In this document: piece after piece, positions 1 through 6,411 of the stretch
How the letters are laid out: each line of letters opens with the position of its first letter
Position numbering within the stretch: the stretch's first letter is position 1
DNA from: Thermoplasmata archaeon
GTDB lineage: Archaea > Thermoplasmatota > Thermoplasmata > Thermoplasmatales > Thermoplasmataceae
Reading direction: 5' to 3'
Assembly: GCA_021792045.1 (NCBI GenBank)
Contig: JAJYVJ010000090.1
Span: 1 to 6,821 of the forward strand
Length of the DNA stretch: 6,821 nt
The notes under the pieces: generated by a model
Databases searched by the model: none
What the model was told of the DNA's origin: nothing
The model's input: only the letters and a program-made list of their open reading frames with translations
Program-made: the position numbers and the translations under genes

Positions 1-126
1 GAGGGTGCCATCATTTCTCCAGATTTCATAAAGAGCAAGGAAAGGGTCCTGGAAGAGTCTGAGCATGTTGTTGAGGAAATAAACGACCTGAACCAGAGTC
101 TGAGGAGCATGCTTTCCAGGAAATAG
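1..126 (+). CDS. C-terminal end of an unidentified protein (partial, 5' truncated)
   Basis: Frame 1 is open from the left edge to a TAG at 124-126 and encodes 41 residues beginning EGAIISPDF and ending RSMLSRK. The segment is highly charged, with regularly spaced hydrophobic residues (V, L, V, I, L, L) in a helical pattern, as in a coiled coil or an amphipathic C-terminal helix. No family can be recognised from this fragment. It is read as coding because its codon use (AGG, ATA, GAG) matches the downstream genes and because the stop lies only 17 nt before the next start, as expected of an operon partner. A chance open frame of this length is possible but less likely. Confidence 0.6.
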   Translation, partial: EGAIISPDFIKSKERVLEESEHVVEEINDLNQSLRSMLSRK

Positions 127-143
127 TCGGTCTGTGCTGAAAA

Positions 144-659
144 ATGCTTAGAAAGAAATCTCTTGACCCCCAGGAATATACCATCAGGGAGGCACGCATT
201 CCCGATGCAAGGGGAATTATAGAATGCATGCAGTCCGTTATGGACGAACGTGTATTCCTTGTCAGTGAATACTACCTGCTGACAGAAAGGGGAGAGCAGG
301 ACCGGCTCAGGAACATAGAAGATCTTACCTTGGTTCTGGATTATGGATCAGAAATAGTTGGAGTTTTGACTCTCCAGAGAGGTATGTACAAGAAAAACCG
401 CCACACAGCCTCGCTTGGTATCGCGATCAGGAGCGGTCACAGGTCAAAGGGACATGGAACAGAGCTCATAGAGAATGCCATAGAATGGTCCCGATCAAAG
501 GGCATAGAGAAAATAGGGCTTGAGGTGTTTTCCACTAATACAAAAGCCATAGAAGTATACAAGAAGATTGGGTTCACCATTGAAGGCGTCAGGGCCAGGC
601 AGTTCAAGATCGATGGAAATTACGTCGACGACGTTTTCATGGCTTACTGGATCACCTGA
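144..659 (+). CDS. GNAT family N-acetyltransferase (171 aa)
   Basis: Predicted cytosolic acetyltransferase that moves an acetyl group from acetyl-CoA to an amine. The length is normal for a single GNAT domain. After a start of the type YTIREARIPDARGI (residues 12-25, strand 1 and helix 1), the acetyl-CoA pyrophosphate-binding motif A is visible as R100-S-K-G103-H-G105-T, followed by a helix. Motif B is recognisable as NTKAIEVYKKIGF (residues 132-144), where Y139 is in the usual place of the general-acid tyrosine. The C-terminal GNYVDDVFMAYW resembles RimI/RimJ-like and SpeG-like relatives, which often carry a D-x-x-x-M-x-Y/W end. The substrate cannot be told from sequence: protein N-termini, polyamines and antibiotics are all possible. 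The ATG at 144 has no clear Shine-Dalgarno site. The gene follows the preceding frame by 17 nt and is probably co-transcribed with it. Confidence 0.9.
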   Translation: MLRKKSLDPQEYTIREARIPDARGIIECMQSVMDERVFLVSEYYLLTERGEQDRLRNIEDLTLVLDYGSEIVGVLTLQRGMYKKNRHTASLGIAIRSGHRSKGHGTELIENAIEWSRSKGIEKIGLEVFSTNTKAIEVYKKIGFTIEGVRARQFKIDGNYVDDVFMAYWIT

Positions 660-710
660 GGGAAGATTCATGTATCCCACAGATCGTATTTTTGATCAGA
701 AATATTAGAT

Positions 711-723
711 ACCGATAAAAGTA
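711..723 (+). promoter_or_regulatory. Archaeal TATA box for the 743 gene (leaderless)
   Basis: The AT-rich element ATAAAAGTA at 715-723, preceded by ACCG, is centred about 24 bp upstream of the ATG at 743. At that spacing archaeal transcription would begin at or within a base or two of the start codon. No Shine-Dalgarno motif precedes the ATG, which agrees with a leaderless mRNA. The rest of the 83-nt gap (660-742) shows nothing else notable. Confidence 0.5.
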
Positions 724-742
724 TTTTAGCCAGCTTTCATTT

Positions 743-1201
743 ATGAAAGCTGTGCATGCATTCAGGAGTGTCATAGGCGTTCTTGCTCTGGCCCTCGGCG
801 TTTATCTCATTATAGTGAATTCACTGTTCATCGGAGCAGTTGCCCTGCTGTTTGGCGGTTTCATGTCGGTCACTGGATTCACGACTCCTTCCGGAAGGCA
901 GATATCGGGAAAAATAAACAACCTTGTCTACGCCAGCTTAAGGGAAAGAGGCATCGAGAGGATCAGGAAGGGAACTTTCCACGTTAGCGAACCTGATTTT
1001 CTCAGTTCCATAGAGAAGATCAAGGATATGTTTGGAAAACAGGCGGAAATGCCTGAGCTTGGATATGACTCCCTCTTCATACACTGCCAGTCTGAGGCAG
1101 AAGCTGACAGGAACCTTTCCTACATAAGGTCTGCAGGACTCAGTGCATCCGTAATCCAGAACAAGAGAGACTGGCAGATTAAGATAGATTTTTCCCACTA
1201 A
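743..1201 (+). CDS. Small membrane protein of unknown function (152 aa, two N-terminal TM helices)
   Basis: I do not recognise the family. Residues about 8-26 and 28-47 form two closely spaced hydrophobic segments, separated only by a short polar turn near N26-S27, so the N-terminus is a membrane hairpin. A basic stretch follows (GRQISGK, RERGIERIRK), and then a soluble domain of roughly 100 residues with predicted alternating helix and strand. The basic residues after the second helix suggest that the soluble domain is cytoplasmic. It contains one cysteine (C115) and no recognisable catalytic motif. The C-terminal part (AEADRNLSYIRSAGLSASVIQ, then a short strand) could be a small alpha/beta fold. 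The ATG is supported by the TATA box about 24 bp upstream. The gene appears monocistronic and faces the transsulfuration operon. Confidence 0.75.
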   Translation: MKAVHAFRSVIGVLALALGVYLIIVNSLFIGAVALLFGGFMSVTGFTTPSGRQISGKINNLVYASLRERGIERIRKGTFHVSEPDFLSSIEKIKDMFGKQAEMPELGYDSLFIHCQSEAEADRNLSYIRSAGLSASVIQNKRDWQIKIDFSH

Positions 1202-1241
1202 ATTCGTACCAACTTTCCTGATATATGCGTGTGCAAGTAGG

Positions 1242-1260
1242 GGATAGCCTCATGCTATCC
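1242..1260. repeat. Perfect hairpin in the convergent intergenic region
   Basis: GGATAGC (1242-1248) and GCTATCC (1254-1260) form a perfect 7-bp inverted repeat with a 5-nt loop, CTCAT. It sits 41 nt past the stop of the 743 gene. It has no T-run on either strand, so it is not a classical terminator. It may protect or process the 3' end of the plus-strand mRNA, or help separate the convergent transcripts. Confidence 0.45.
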
Positions 1261-1267
1261 ATAGGAG

Positions 1268-1306
1268 AAAAAAGCTGAAACGATCTCGTTTCAAACGCGC
1301 TTCAGC
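1268..1306 (-). terminator. Hairpin plus T-run terminator of the transsulfuration operon
   Basis: Read on the minus strand, GAAACGA-GA-TCGTTTC (1292-1277) forms a perfect 7-bp stem. It is followed by AGC and six consecutive T (1273-1268), beginning about 33 nt beyond the TAG of the cystathionine lyase-like gene. An outer pairing GCTGAA/TTCAGC (1306-1301 with 1279-1274) overlaps and competes with this stem, so two alternative folds exist. In archaea the T-run alone is usually the essential signal, and the hairpin may be accessory. Confidence 0.6.
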
Positions 1307-1324
1307 CGCTGGTAGTTGATCTGT

Positions 1325-2476
1325 CTAAACCTTCTCCAGGGCGATGGAGACATCTTCGATTAGATCGTCACTGTCCTCGATTCCAACTGACAGTCTCATC
1401 AAATCATCCGTAATTCCATGTCGTTCGCGTATTTCCCGGGGAATCCCGGAATGAGTCATCAGTGAGGGAACCTCTATAAGTGATTCAACTCCTCCTAGGC
1501 TTTCCGCAAGTGATATGTATTTCAGGGAGCGTACAAACCTGTTCACACCATCATTATCGGCGTTGAGCCTGAAAGAGAGCATACCTCCGTATCCACTCAT
1601 CTGCTTTCTGGCAATATCATGGTTTTCATGTTCTTCAAGTCCCGGGTAGTAAAGTTTCCTGACTTTTTTACTGTCTTTGAGATAAGAGACAATTTCAGTT
1701 GCGTTTCTCTCATGTACTTTCATCCTTACAGCAAGAGTCTTTATTCCTCTCATTGTGAGATAACTGTCGAATGGAGACATCACTGCTCCCATGGCATTCT
1801 GGTTGAATTTTAACTTATCAAAAATGTCCGGAGTGTTGGTGATCAACGCTCCTCCCAGGGAGTCGCTATGTCCGTTAATATACTTTGTCGTGCTGTGCAC
1901 CACGACATCAGCACCAAGCTGCAACGGGTTCTGGAAATAAGGAGTTGCAAAGGTGTTGTCCACGGCGACAATTATTCCATTTTTTTTCGCTGCTCTTGAC
2001 ACCTCCTCTATATCTACTATCCTGAGAAGTGGGTTGGATGGAGTCTCAAAGTAAATCATTTTTGTGTTATTTGGCATGGATTCCAGTGGAACTGTTTCTG
2101 TCAAATCCCTCAGTTCATAGGTGATTCCCAGGCCCGACAGAACAGTCCTGAACAATCTTTCGGTTCCACCATATAGGTCATCTGAGGCAATTATATGATC
2201 TCCGGTCTTGAGCAGCGAAAGAAAAAGGGTTGTTTCAGCTGCAAGTCCTGCTGAGAACACGAGACCATATTTTGCATTCTCCAATGATGCAATTTTATTT
2301 TCAAGGGCCATCCGCGTTGGGTTCCCACTTCTGGTATATTCATAACCTTTAGTTGGTTTTCCAGCTTCTTTTCTGGCAAAGGTAGTAGATAGGTGTATGG
2401 ACGAAACCACGTCACCAACCCCGTTTATGGTATCCGGTTCTTCCCCAACGTGTATAGATTTAGTTGAAAACTTCAT
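1325..2476 (-). CDS. Cystathionine gamma-lyase / gamma-synthase family PLP enzyme (383 aa)
   Basis: Fold-type I PLP enzyme of the Cys/Met metabolism family, at full family length. Numbered from the ATG at 2476, visible signatures are: YEYTR (45-49) with the tyrosine and arginine that bind the PLP phosphate of the neighbouring subunit; FSAGLAA (74-80) for the phosphate; DLYGGT (100-105), whose tyrosine stacks on PLP; VDNTFATP (172-179) with D173 binding the pyridine nitrogen; STTKYINGHSD (195-205) with the Schiff-base lysine K198; ESLGGVESLIEVP (325-337); and MRLSVGIED (360-368) with R361 for the substrate carboxylate. The family includes lyases, synthases and methionine gamma-lyases that are hard to separate by sequence. 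The adjacent cystathionine beta-synthase-like gene favours cystathionine cleavage to cysteine. A TTG lies at 2479, but the ATG at 2476 is 6 nt from GGAGTGA and is preferred. The SD overlaps the end of the upstream gene, so translation is probably coupled. Confidence 0.93.
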   Translation of the reverse strand: MKFSTKSIHVGEEPDTINGVGDVVSSIHLSTTFARKEAGKPTKGYEYTRSGNPTRMALENKIASLENAKYGLVFSAGLAAETTLFLSLLKTGDHIIASDDLYGGTERLFRTVLSGLGITYELRDLTETVPLESMPNNTKMIYFETPSNPLLRIVDIEEVSRAAKKNGIIVAVDNTFATPYFQNPLQLGADVVVHSTTKYINGHSDSLGGALITNTPDIFDKLKFNQNAMGAVMSPFDSYLTMRGIKTLAVRMKVHERNATEIVSYLKDSKKVRKLYYPGLEEHENHDIARKQMSGYGGMLSFRLNADNDGVNRFVRSLKYISLAESLGGVESLIEVPSLMTHSGIPREIRERHGITDDLMRLSVGIEDSDDLIEDVSIALEKV

Positions 2477-2482
2477 CAAAAC

Positions 2483-3442
2483 TCACTCCATGAAGCCGTT
2501 TTGCCTCATCCAGTTATCGTTGTAAATTTTACTTAGGTATCTGTAACCGGAATCGGGGAATATCATCAAGATGTTTTTATCTCTGTAAGATTCGGAAATT
2601 TTCAATGCTGCTGCCAGTGCAGACCCAGAGGAGCCTCCGGCGAATATCCCCTCTTCCATTGCCAGTCTGCGTGACATGAGAAAGCTCTCCCTATCATTTA
2701 CGGGTATAATGTCATCTATAACCGAGAAATCGACCGCGTTTACCAGATAATCCTCTCCTATTCCCTCAACTTTGTATACATGCGGCGTTATCATCTTTCC
2801 AGTCTTGAAGTAACTATAGAAGACCGATCCCTCGGGGTCGACACCTATAACCCTTATGTCAGGATTCTTTTCCTTCAGGTACTTCCCAATTCCGGATATG
2901 GTACCGCCTGTACCTATCCCTGCCACAAGTATGTCTATTTCTCCATCCATCTGGTTCCATATTTCTGGGCCTGTCAATGTGTAATGAGCCTCAATGTTAT
3001 CCGGGTTATTGTACTGATCCGGGTAGTAAGCATTACTTTCAGTTGCTATCCTTCTGGCAATGCTGTAATAACTCTCCGGCGAGTCGTAGGGCACGTCAGT
3101 TTTTGTCACAACAACCTCTGATCCGTACGCTTTCATCAGGTTGATTTTCTCTTCGCTCATTTTGTCAGGAATCGTTATCGTACATTTGTAAGATTTCACC
3201 GCGGATATCATCGCGATCGAAGCGCCCGTGTTGCCCGACGAATTTTCTACTATGGTATCGTTAATTTTTCCAGCTTTTTCAGCCTTTTCGATTATATATT
3301 TGGCCATTCTGTCCTTCACGCTTCCGCCAGGGTTAAAAAATTCCAGTTTTGCAAAGAGTCGGTTTCTAGGGCCACCAATTCTGTTTATCTTCACAATGGG
3401 CGTGTTACCAATGGTTTCAAGTATGTTTTCATACACTTTCAC
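2483..3442 (-). CDS. Cystathionine beta-synthase-like / cysteine synthase family PLP enzyme (319 aa)
   Basis: Fold-type II PLP beta-replacement enzyme, catalytic core only, with no C-terminal CBS regulatory domains. Visible motifs: NTPIVKIN (13-20) at the N-terminus; NPGGSVKDR (37-45) with the Schiff-base lysine K43; ENSSGNTG (66-73), the asparagine/substrate loop; GIGTGGT (175-181), which binds the PLP phosphate; and GGSSGS (269-274). Features closer to cystathionine beta-synthases than to CysK are VEGIGEDYL (225-233), the DSGYRYLSK block (297-305) and the terminal NDNWMRQNGF. The likely reaction is serine plus homocysteine to cystathionine. O-acetylserine or O-phosphoserine sulfhydrylase activity cannot be excluded. 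The start is GTG at 3442: an in-frame TAA lies upstream at 3461-3463, with no other start between, and a G-rich tract (3448-3453) lies a few bases ahead. The gene ends 6 nt before the lyase-like gene, so the two form an operon. Confidence 0.9.
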   Translation of the reverse strand: MKVYENILETIGNTPIVKINRIGGPRNRLFAKLEFFNPGGSVKDRMAKYIIEKAEKAGKINDTIVENSSGNTGASIAMISAVKSYKCTITIPDKMSEEKINLMKAYGSEVVVTKTDVPYDSPESYYSIARRIATESNAYYPDQYNNPDNIEAHYTLTGPEIWNQMDGEIDILVAGIGTGGTISGIGKYLKEKNPDIRVIGVDPEGSVFYSYFKTGKMITPHVYKVEGIGEDYLVNAVDFSVIDDIIPVNDRESFLMSRRLAMEEGIFAGGSSGSALAAALKISESYRDKNILMIFPDSGYRYLSKIYNDNWMRQNGFME

Positions 3443-3467
3443 GGTATCCCCCCGATATGCTTAGCCT

Positions 3468-3528
3468 TTGCACGGATTATAATCCTTGCTCAGGTGCAAG
3501 CCTTGCATAAATCACAATGTTATTATAC
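3468..3528 (-). promoter_or_regulatory. Promoter/operator region of the transsulfuration operon
   Basis: This stretch lies upstream of the GTG at 3442. GGATTATAATCC (3474-3485) is a perfect 12-bp palindrome that contains a TATA-like core; from it transcription would start near 3453, leaving a leader of about 10 nt. A second TATA-like sequence, GTATAATAAC on the minus strand (around 3519-3528), would give a leader of about 55 nt. Between and beside them, TTGC-type motifs recur in both orientations: TTGCAC (3468-3473), CTTGC (3485-3489), GTGCAAG (3494-3500) and CTTGC (3502-3506). TTGCAC and GTGCAA flank the palindrome as inverted copies. This density suggests an operator for a sulfur or amino-acid regulator. 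Which TATA is used is not decided. Confidence 0.45.
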
Positions 3529-3558
3529 AACAATAATGAGTCATTGAACAGCAAAGAA

Positions 3559-3602
3559 CACTTTCTCAAAGTGATTATTTCCTCTTTAGTAGGTTTAAAA
3601 AA
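3559..3602 (-). terminator. T-run and hairpin downstream of the copper operon
   Basis: On the minus strand, beyond the TAG of the DoxX-like gene, there is a run of six T (3602-3597), then a perfect CACTTT-GAG-AAAGTG hairpin (3573-3559) followed by TTCTTTG. T-runs are typical archaeal termination signals. This pair would separate the copper operon from the transsulfuration operon, which is transcribed in the same direction. Confidence 0.45.
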
Positions 3603-3617
3603 TATGTGTGATTTTTC

Positions 3618-4193
3618 CTATTTTTCGCCAGGATTAATCTCCGCCAGCTTGGACCAATTCCTGTATTTTTTTTCTATGTAGTAATCAAGACTATATTTGC
3701 TTGTTCCAAAGGCGCCGTTTATCAGTATGAGCAGAAGAAATACAAGCACATAAATTATGCTTGTGCCTATATCGGTCGCACCGTATATGTAAAAACCGCC
3801 GAAACCCTCTGGTACGGACCAGATAAAGAAGCTGAAGATTGCCCCAAGGAAATAGACTATTTTCCTCAAGAAACCAAGTAGTATTGCGAACGCAAATAGA
3901 GTCTCAACCAAAGCAATAAGCAATGCAAACAGGTACGGATCATGGGACGTTACATTGATCCAAAACTGAAACCACGGCATCATCCAGGAAGGCTGCTGAA
4001 TCATTGAGCTCTGAATCATGGATTCGAACCCACTGAAGAATGCGGGTTGCCATTTGAGCCATGCATCAGCGAGCCATACCACCCCAAACAGAACGCGCAT
4101 AATCACTTTATATCCGGCCATATTCCTTACAAACCAGTTTCCATTTACCATGGCATTCATTCTTTGATTCAAGTTACACCACTCCTCTTTCAT
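3618..4193 (-). CDS. DoxX/DoxD-like four-helix membrane protein (191 aa)
   Basis: Integral membrane protein with four hydrophobic segments at about residues 29-45, 87-108, 111-126 and 140-162, the usual DoxX-family topology. Family-like features are RVLFGVVWLADAWLKW in the first helix, the acidic E97 within the second (ALVETLFAF), and YGATDIGTSIIYVLVF leading into the last, followed by a polar basic tail. DoxD is the membrane subunit of the thiosulfate:quinone oxidoreductase of Acidianus; other DoxX proteins are redox-linked but poorly defined. No DoxA-like partner is present here. The ATG at 4193 overlaps the ATPase gene by 20 nt but has no Shine-Dalgarno site. An in-frame TTG at 4172, 1 nt past the ATPase stop, lies 9 nt after GGAG (4185-4182) and would give 184 aa; it is a serious alternative. 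Position suggests co-translation with the copper ATPase. Confidence 0.8.
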   Translation of the reverse strand: MKEEWCNLNQRMNAMVNGNWFVRNMAGYKVIMRVLFGVVWLADAWLKWQPAFFSGFESMIQSSMIQQPSWMMPWFQFWINVTSHDPYLFALLIALVETLFAFAILLGFLRKIVYFLGAIFSFFIWSVPEGFGGFYIYGATDIGTSIIYVLVFLLLILINGAFGTSKYSLDYYIEKKYRNWSKLAEINPGEK

Positions 4194-6243
4194 ATTTCTG
4201 GATAAGCTTTGATACGTTGTGTCTCAACAGAAGTGAATTAAGAACCACGGATGTGGAACTCATCCCCATGGCAAGTGCTGAAAGTATGGGCAGAAATGAA
4301 TAGATCGATAGGCCAAACAGTGGGACAAGTACCCCTCCGGCTACGGGGATTAATGCAGTGTTGTAACCAAACGCCCATCCAATGTTCTGCTTGACCTTCC
4401 CTATGGTTTTTTTGCCTATGATCTTGGCATATACCACATCATTGAGATCGTTTTTGAGGAGTATGATGTCTCCACTCTCCCTTGCGATATCGGTGCCCGA
4501 ACCCATGGCAATTCCGACATCGGCTGTTTCCAGAGCCACAGTATCGTTGATTCCATCTCCAGTGAAAATTACGTAATCCCCTGCTGCCTGATATTTCCTT
4601 ATTATTTCTGATTTGTCTGCAGGAAGCACCTCGGCGTGAATATCATCGATTCCAAGCTGGTTTCCCACCCTTCTTGCTTCTTCCATGGAGTCTCCGGTTA
4701 TCATTGAAGACCTAATTCCCATGGATCTGAGGCCTTTTATGGCGGAAACGGCATCCTTCCTGATGACGTAGGAAAGTGAAATGAACCCCCTTTCCTCGTT
4801 ATCAACATTCACTGATACGGTCGATCCCCCTTCCTTCTTTGCTCTTGAGACCCTGATTTCCTTATCATTTACCCTGCCTGTAATCCCTACGCCGGGAATC
4901 TCCTTAATTTCCGTCGCTCTGAATAGAGGGATCTTCTTGTTCTCGGCCAACGCAACTATGGCTCTTGCGATTGGATGGTTTGAAGCTGATTCAACAGAAG
5001 CCGCTAGTGCAATAATGTTTTCCTCAGAGCCGCCAGGAGAGACAGAAATTCCTGTAACCACAGGATCCGGCTCGGTAAGCGTTCCGGTCTTGTCAAAAAC
5101 GGCCCGCGTTGCTTTTGACAATCTATCCAGCGCACTTGCATTCTTCACTATTATGCCGTTCTCAGAAGATACGTTGGACGAGATAAGTAGAGTAATTGGT
5201 CCAGCAAGGCCAATGGCACATGGGCAGGCGATAACCACGACTGAAACAAAAGCAAGGATGCCTATTTCAAGCGCCAGCGGATATCCTACGCTTGAAAGAT
5301 AGAAGTACCAGAAAAGCGAAGCCACAAGAGCGGATGAAATAACGACGGGAACGAATACCGAGGAGAAAACATCGGCAATTCTCTGAACTTTAACCCGGCC
5401 GGAAATCGCTCTCTGTATGAGTTCATATATCTGACTCACCGTGCTGTCTTTTCCGGTCCTGATTACGTTTATTTGAATAACGCCGTTAAGGTTCTTAGTG
5501 CCCGATGCCACAACCTGACCGGCGGACTTCAGAACAGGCTCCTGCTCTCCAGTGAGCGTGGATTCGTCCACCTCGCTCTTGCCTTCATATATTATTCCAT
5601 CGACCGAGATAACCTCGCCAGGCTTTACTAATATTTTATCGCCCGGTCTTATCTCATCGGTCTTCTTGTCAGTGATATCACCAAGGTTGCCGATGTAGTG
5701 GACAACGTTGGGTATCATTCCAATTAGCTTGCTGGCTGCTCTGTTTGCCTTCACCTTTGTGAGGTTTTCAATGAAATTACCTGTTAAAATAAGTGTCACA
5801 ATGAAAGACGACGCATCAAAATACACCTCGGAAGGTGGAATTGAGCTTGGTCGAGCGATTGTTACATAGGCGGAGAACACGAATGCAGTAAGGGTTCCCA
5901 AGGAAACTAGCAAATCCATGTTTGCCGATCTGCTCTTTAATGCATGATATGAACCCTCATAGAATCCGTAGCCAGAATAGAATTGGACAGGCAACGTCAG
6001 GATGAGGAGAAGGTAATTCAGGTAAAAAATAGAATGTGAAAAACCATACGTGATAACTATAACCGGAATAGAAAGTGACCACCCAACAATCAGTCTGCGC
6101 TTGAGCTTCTTGGCTTCGGTCTCAGGAGATGCGTACTTGTGCTGGCATGTTTTTGAGCAGAAATAGTATTTCTGACCCTCAACTTCTAGGAAAAGATCAG
6201 AACTTTCCGGGACATACATTCCGCAGACGGGGTCTGTAGGCAT
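4174..6243 (-). CDS. copA: Cu+-transporting P1B-type ATPase with N-terminal YHS/TRASH domain (689 aa)
   Basis: ATP-driven pump, expected to export Cu+ from the cytoplasm. Residues 4-45 form a YHS/TRASH metal-binding domain (DPVCGM, then YYFC...C; C7, C29, C33) in place of the usual HMA domain. Eight membrane segments lie at about 52-69, 71-93, 109-129, 145-161, 293-316, 325-351, 622-642 and 645-671. Catalytic landmarks are TGE (231-233), the transport motif CPC (340-342), the phosphorylated aspartate in DKTGT (D384), SNHP (421-424), GVG (451-453), TGD (516-518) and GDGIND (562-567). Y627-N628 and M661-S662-S663 in the last two helices are the Cu+-subclass (P1B-1) signature. The frame stays open to 6411, but those 56 extra codons overlap another YHS gene in a different frame. 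The ATG at 6243 has GGAG 7 nt upstream and begins exactly at the YHS domain, so it is preferred. Confidence 0.95.
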   Translation of the reverse strand: MPTDPVCGMYVPESSDLFLEVEGQKYYFCSKTCQHKYASPETEAKKLKRRLIVGWSLSIPVIVITYGFSHSIFYLNYLLLILTLPVQFYSGYGFYEGSYHALKSRSANMDLLVSLGTLTAFVFSAYVTIARPSSIPPSEVYFDASSFIVTLILTGNFIENLTKVKANRAASKLIGMIPNVVHYIGNLGDITDKKTDEIRPGDKILVKPGEVISVDGIIYEGKSEVDESTLTGEQEPVLKSAGQVVASGTKNLNGVIQINVIRTGKDSTVSQIYELIQRAISGRVKVQRIADVFSSVFVPVVISSALVASLFWYFYLSSVGYPLALEIGILAFVSVVVIACPCAIGLAGPITLLISSNVSSENGIIVKNASALDRLSKATRAVFDKTGTLTEPDPVVTGISVSPGGSEENIIALAASVESASNHPIARAIVALAENKKIPLFRATEIKEIPGVGITGRVNDKEIRVSRAKKEGGSTVSVNVDNEERGFISLSYVIRKDAVSAIKGLRSMGIRSSMITGDSMEEARRVGNQLGIDDIHAEVLPADKSEIIRKYQAAGDYVIFTGDGINDTVALETADVGIAMGSGTDIARESGDIILLKNDLNDVVYAKIIGKKTIGKVKQNIGWAFGYNTALIPVAGGVLVPLFGLSIYSFLPILSALAMGMSSTSVVLNSLLLRHNVSKLIQKYERGVV

Positions 6244-6250
6244 ATAAATA

Positions 6251-6254
6251 CTCC
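6251..6254 (-). promoter_or_regulatory. Ribosome binding site that fixes the ATPase start at 6243
   Basis: On the minus strand GGAG (6254-6251) follows directly on the TAA of the 46-aa YHS gene and stands 7 nt before the ATG at 6243. This supports the short, 689-aa form of the ATPase over an upstream start at 6411. Confidence 0.65.
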
Positions 6255-6395
6255 TTACCTGCTGTGCTTGAGTGGATTCTTGTCGAATTCTTCCTTGCAT
6301 TTGCTGCTGCAAAAGTAAAATTCCTTGCCCTGAAATTCGCTTACAAATTCCGTATCTTCTCTTACTTTCATCCCACAAATTACATCTTTTTTCAT
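6255..6395 (-). CDS. Short YHS/TRASH-domain metal-binding protein (46 aa)
   Basis: Read from the ATG at 6395 to a TAA at 6257-6255, this small protein begins MKKDVICGMKV and contains EFYFCSSKCKEEF. It carries a full cysteine triad, C7-x21-C29-x3-C33, matching the TRASH/YHS pattern (C-x19-22-C-x3-C) used by archaeal copper metallochaperones and sensors. The leading DP of the usual DPVCGM is replaced by VI. GAGGAG (6409-6404 region) lies about 8 nt before the ATG, a good Shine-Dalgarno site. The gene begins 16 nt after the preceding YHS gene and ends 11 nt before the ATPase start, so all three are co-transcribed. The likely role is cytoplasmic Cu+ carriage to the ATPase or regulator (inference from CopM/CopZ-type proteins). 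It is easily missed because it is short and the ATPase frame is open across it. Confidence 0.85.
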   Translation of the reverse strand: MKKDVICGMKVREDTEFVSEFQGKEFYFCSSKCKEEFDKNPLKHSR

Positions 6396-6411
6396 AATCC
6401 ACGCTCCTCAT

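Noticed and set aside
1239..1320. Possible tRNA or box C/D RNA in the convergent gap
   Set aside because: No T-loop GTTCRA consensus, acceptor pairing, RTGATGA box or CTGA box arrangement could be fitted; the hairpins plus T-run are better explained as a terminator region.
2477..2479. TTG start at 2479 for the cystathionine lyase-like gene
   Set aside because: An ATG follows immediately and lies at suitable distance from GGAGTGA; the difference is one residue and cannot be settled by sequence alone.
2780..3121. Plus-strand open frame of 113 codons inside the cystathionine beta-synthase-like gene
   Set aside because: It is antisense to conserved PLP-enzyme sequence, with no promoter or recognisable domain.
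4781..5302. Plus-strand open frame of 173 codons inside the ATPase gene
   Set aside because: It is antisense to strongly conserved ATPase motifs (DKTGT, CPC region) and shows no family features; it is a by-product of the coding strand.
6244..6411. N-terminal 56-residue extension of the copper ATPase from the ATG at 6411
   Set aside because: It lacks domain character, overlaps a well-formed YHS gene in another frame, and the ATG at 6243 has a good Shine-Dalgarno and starts directly at a YHS domain.
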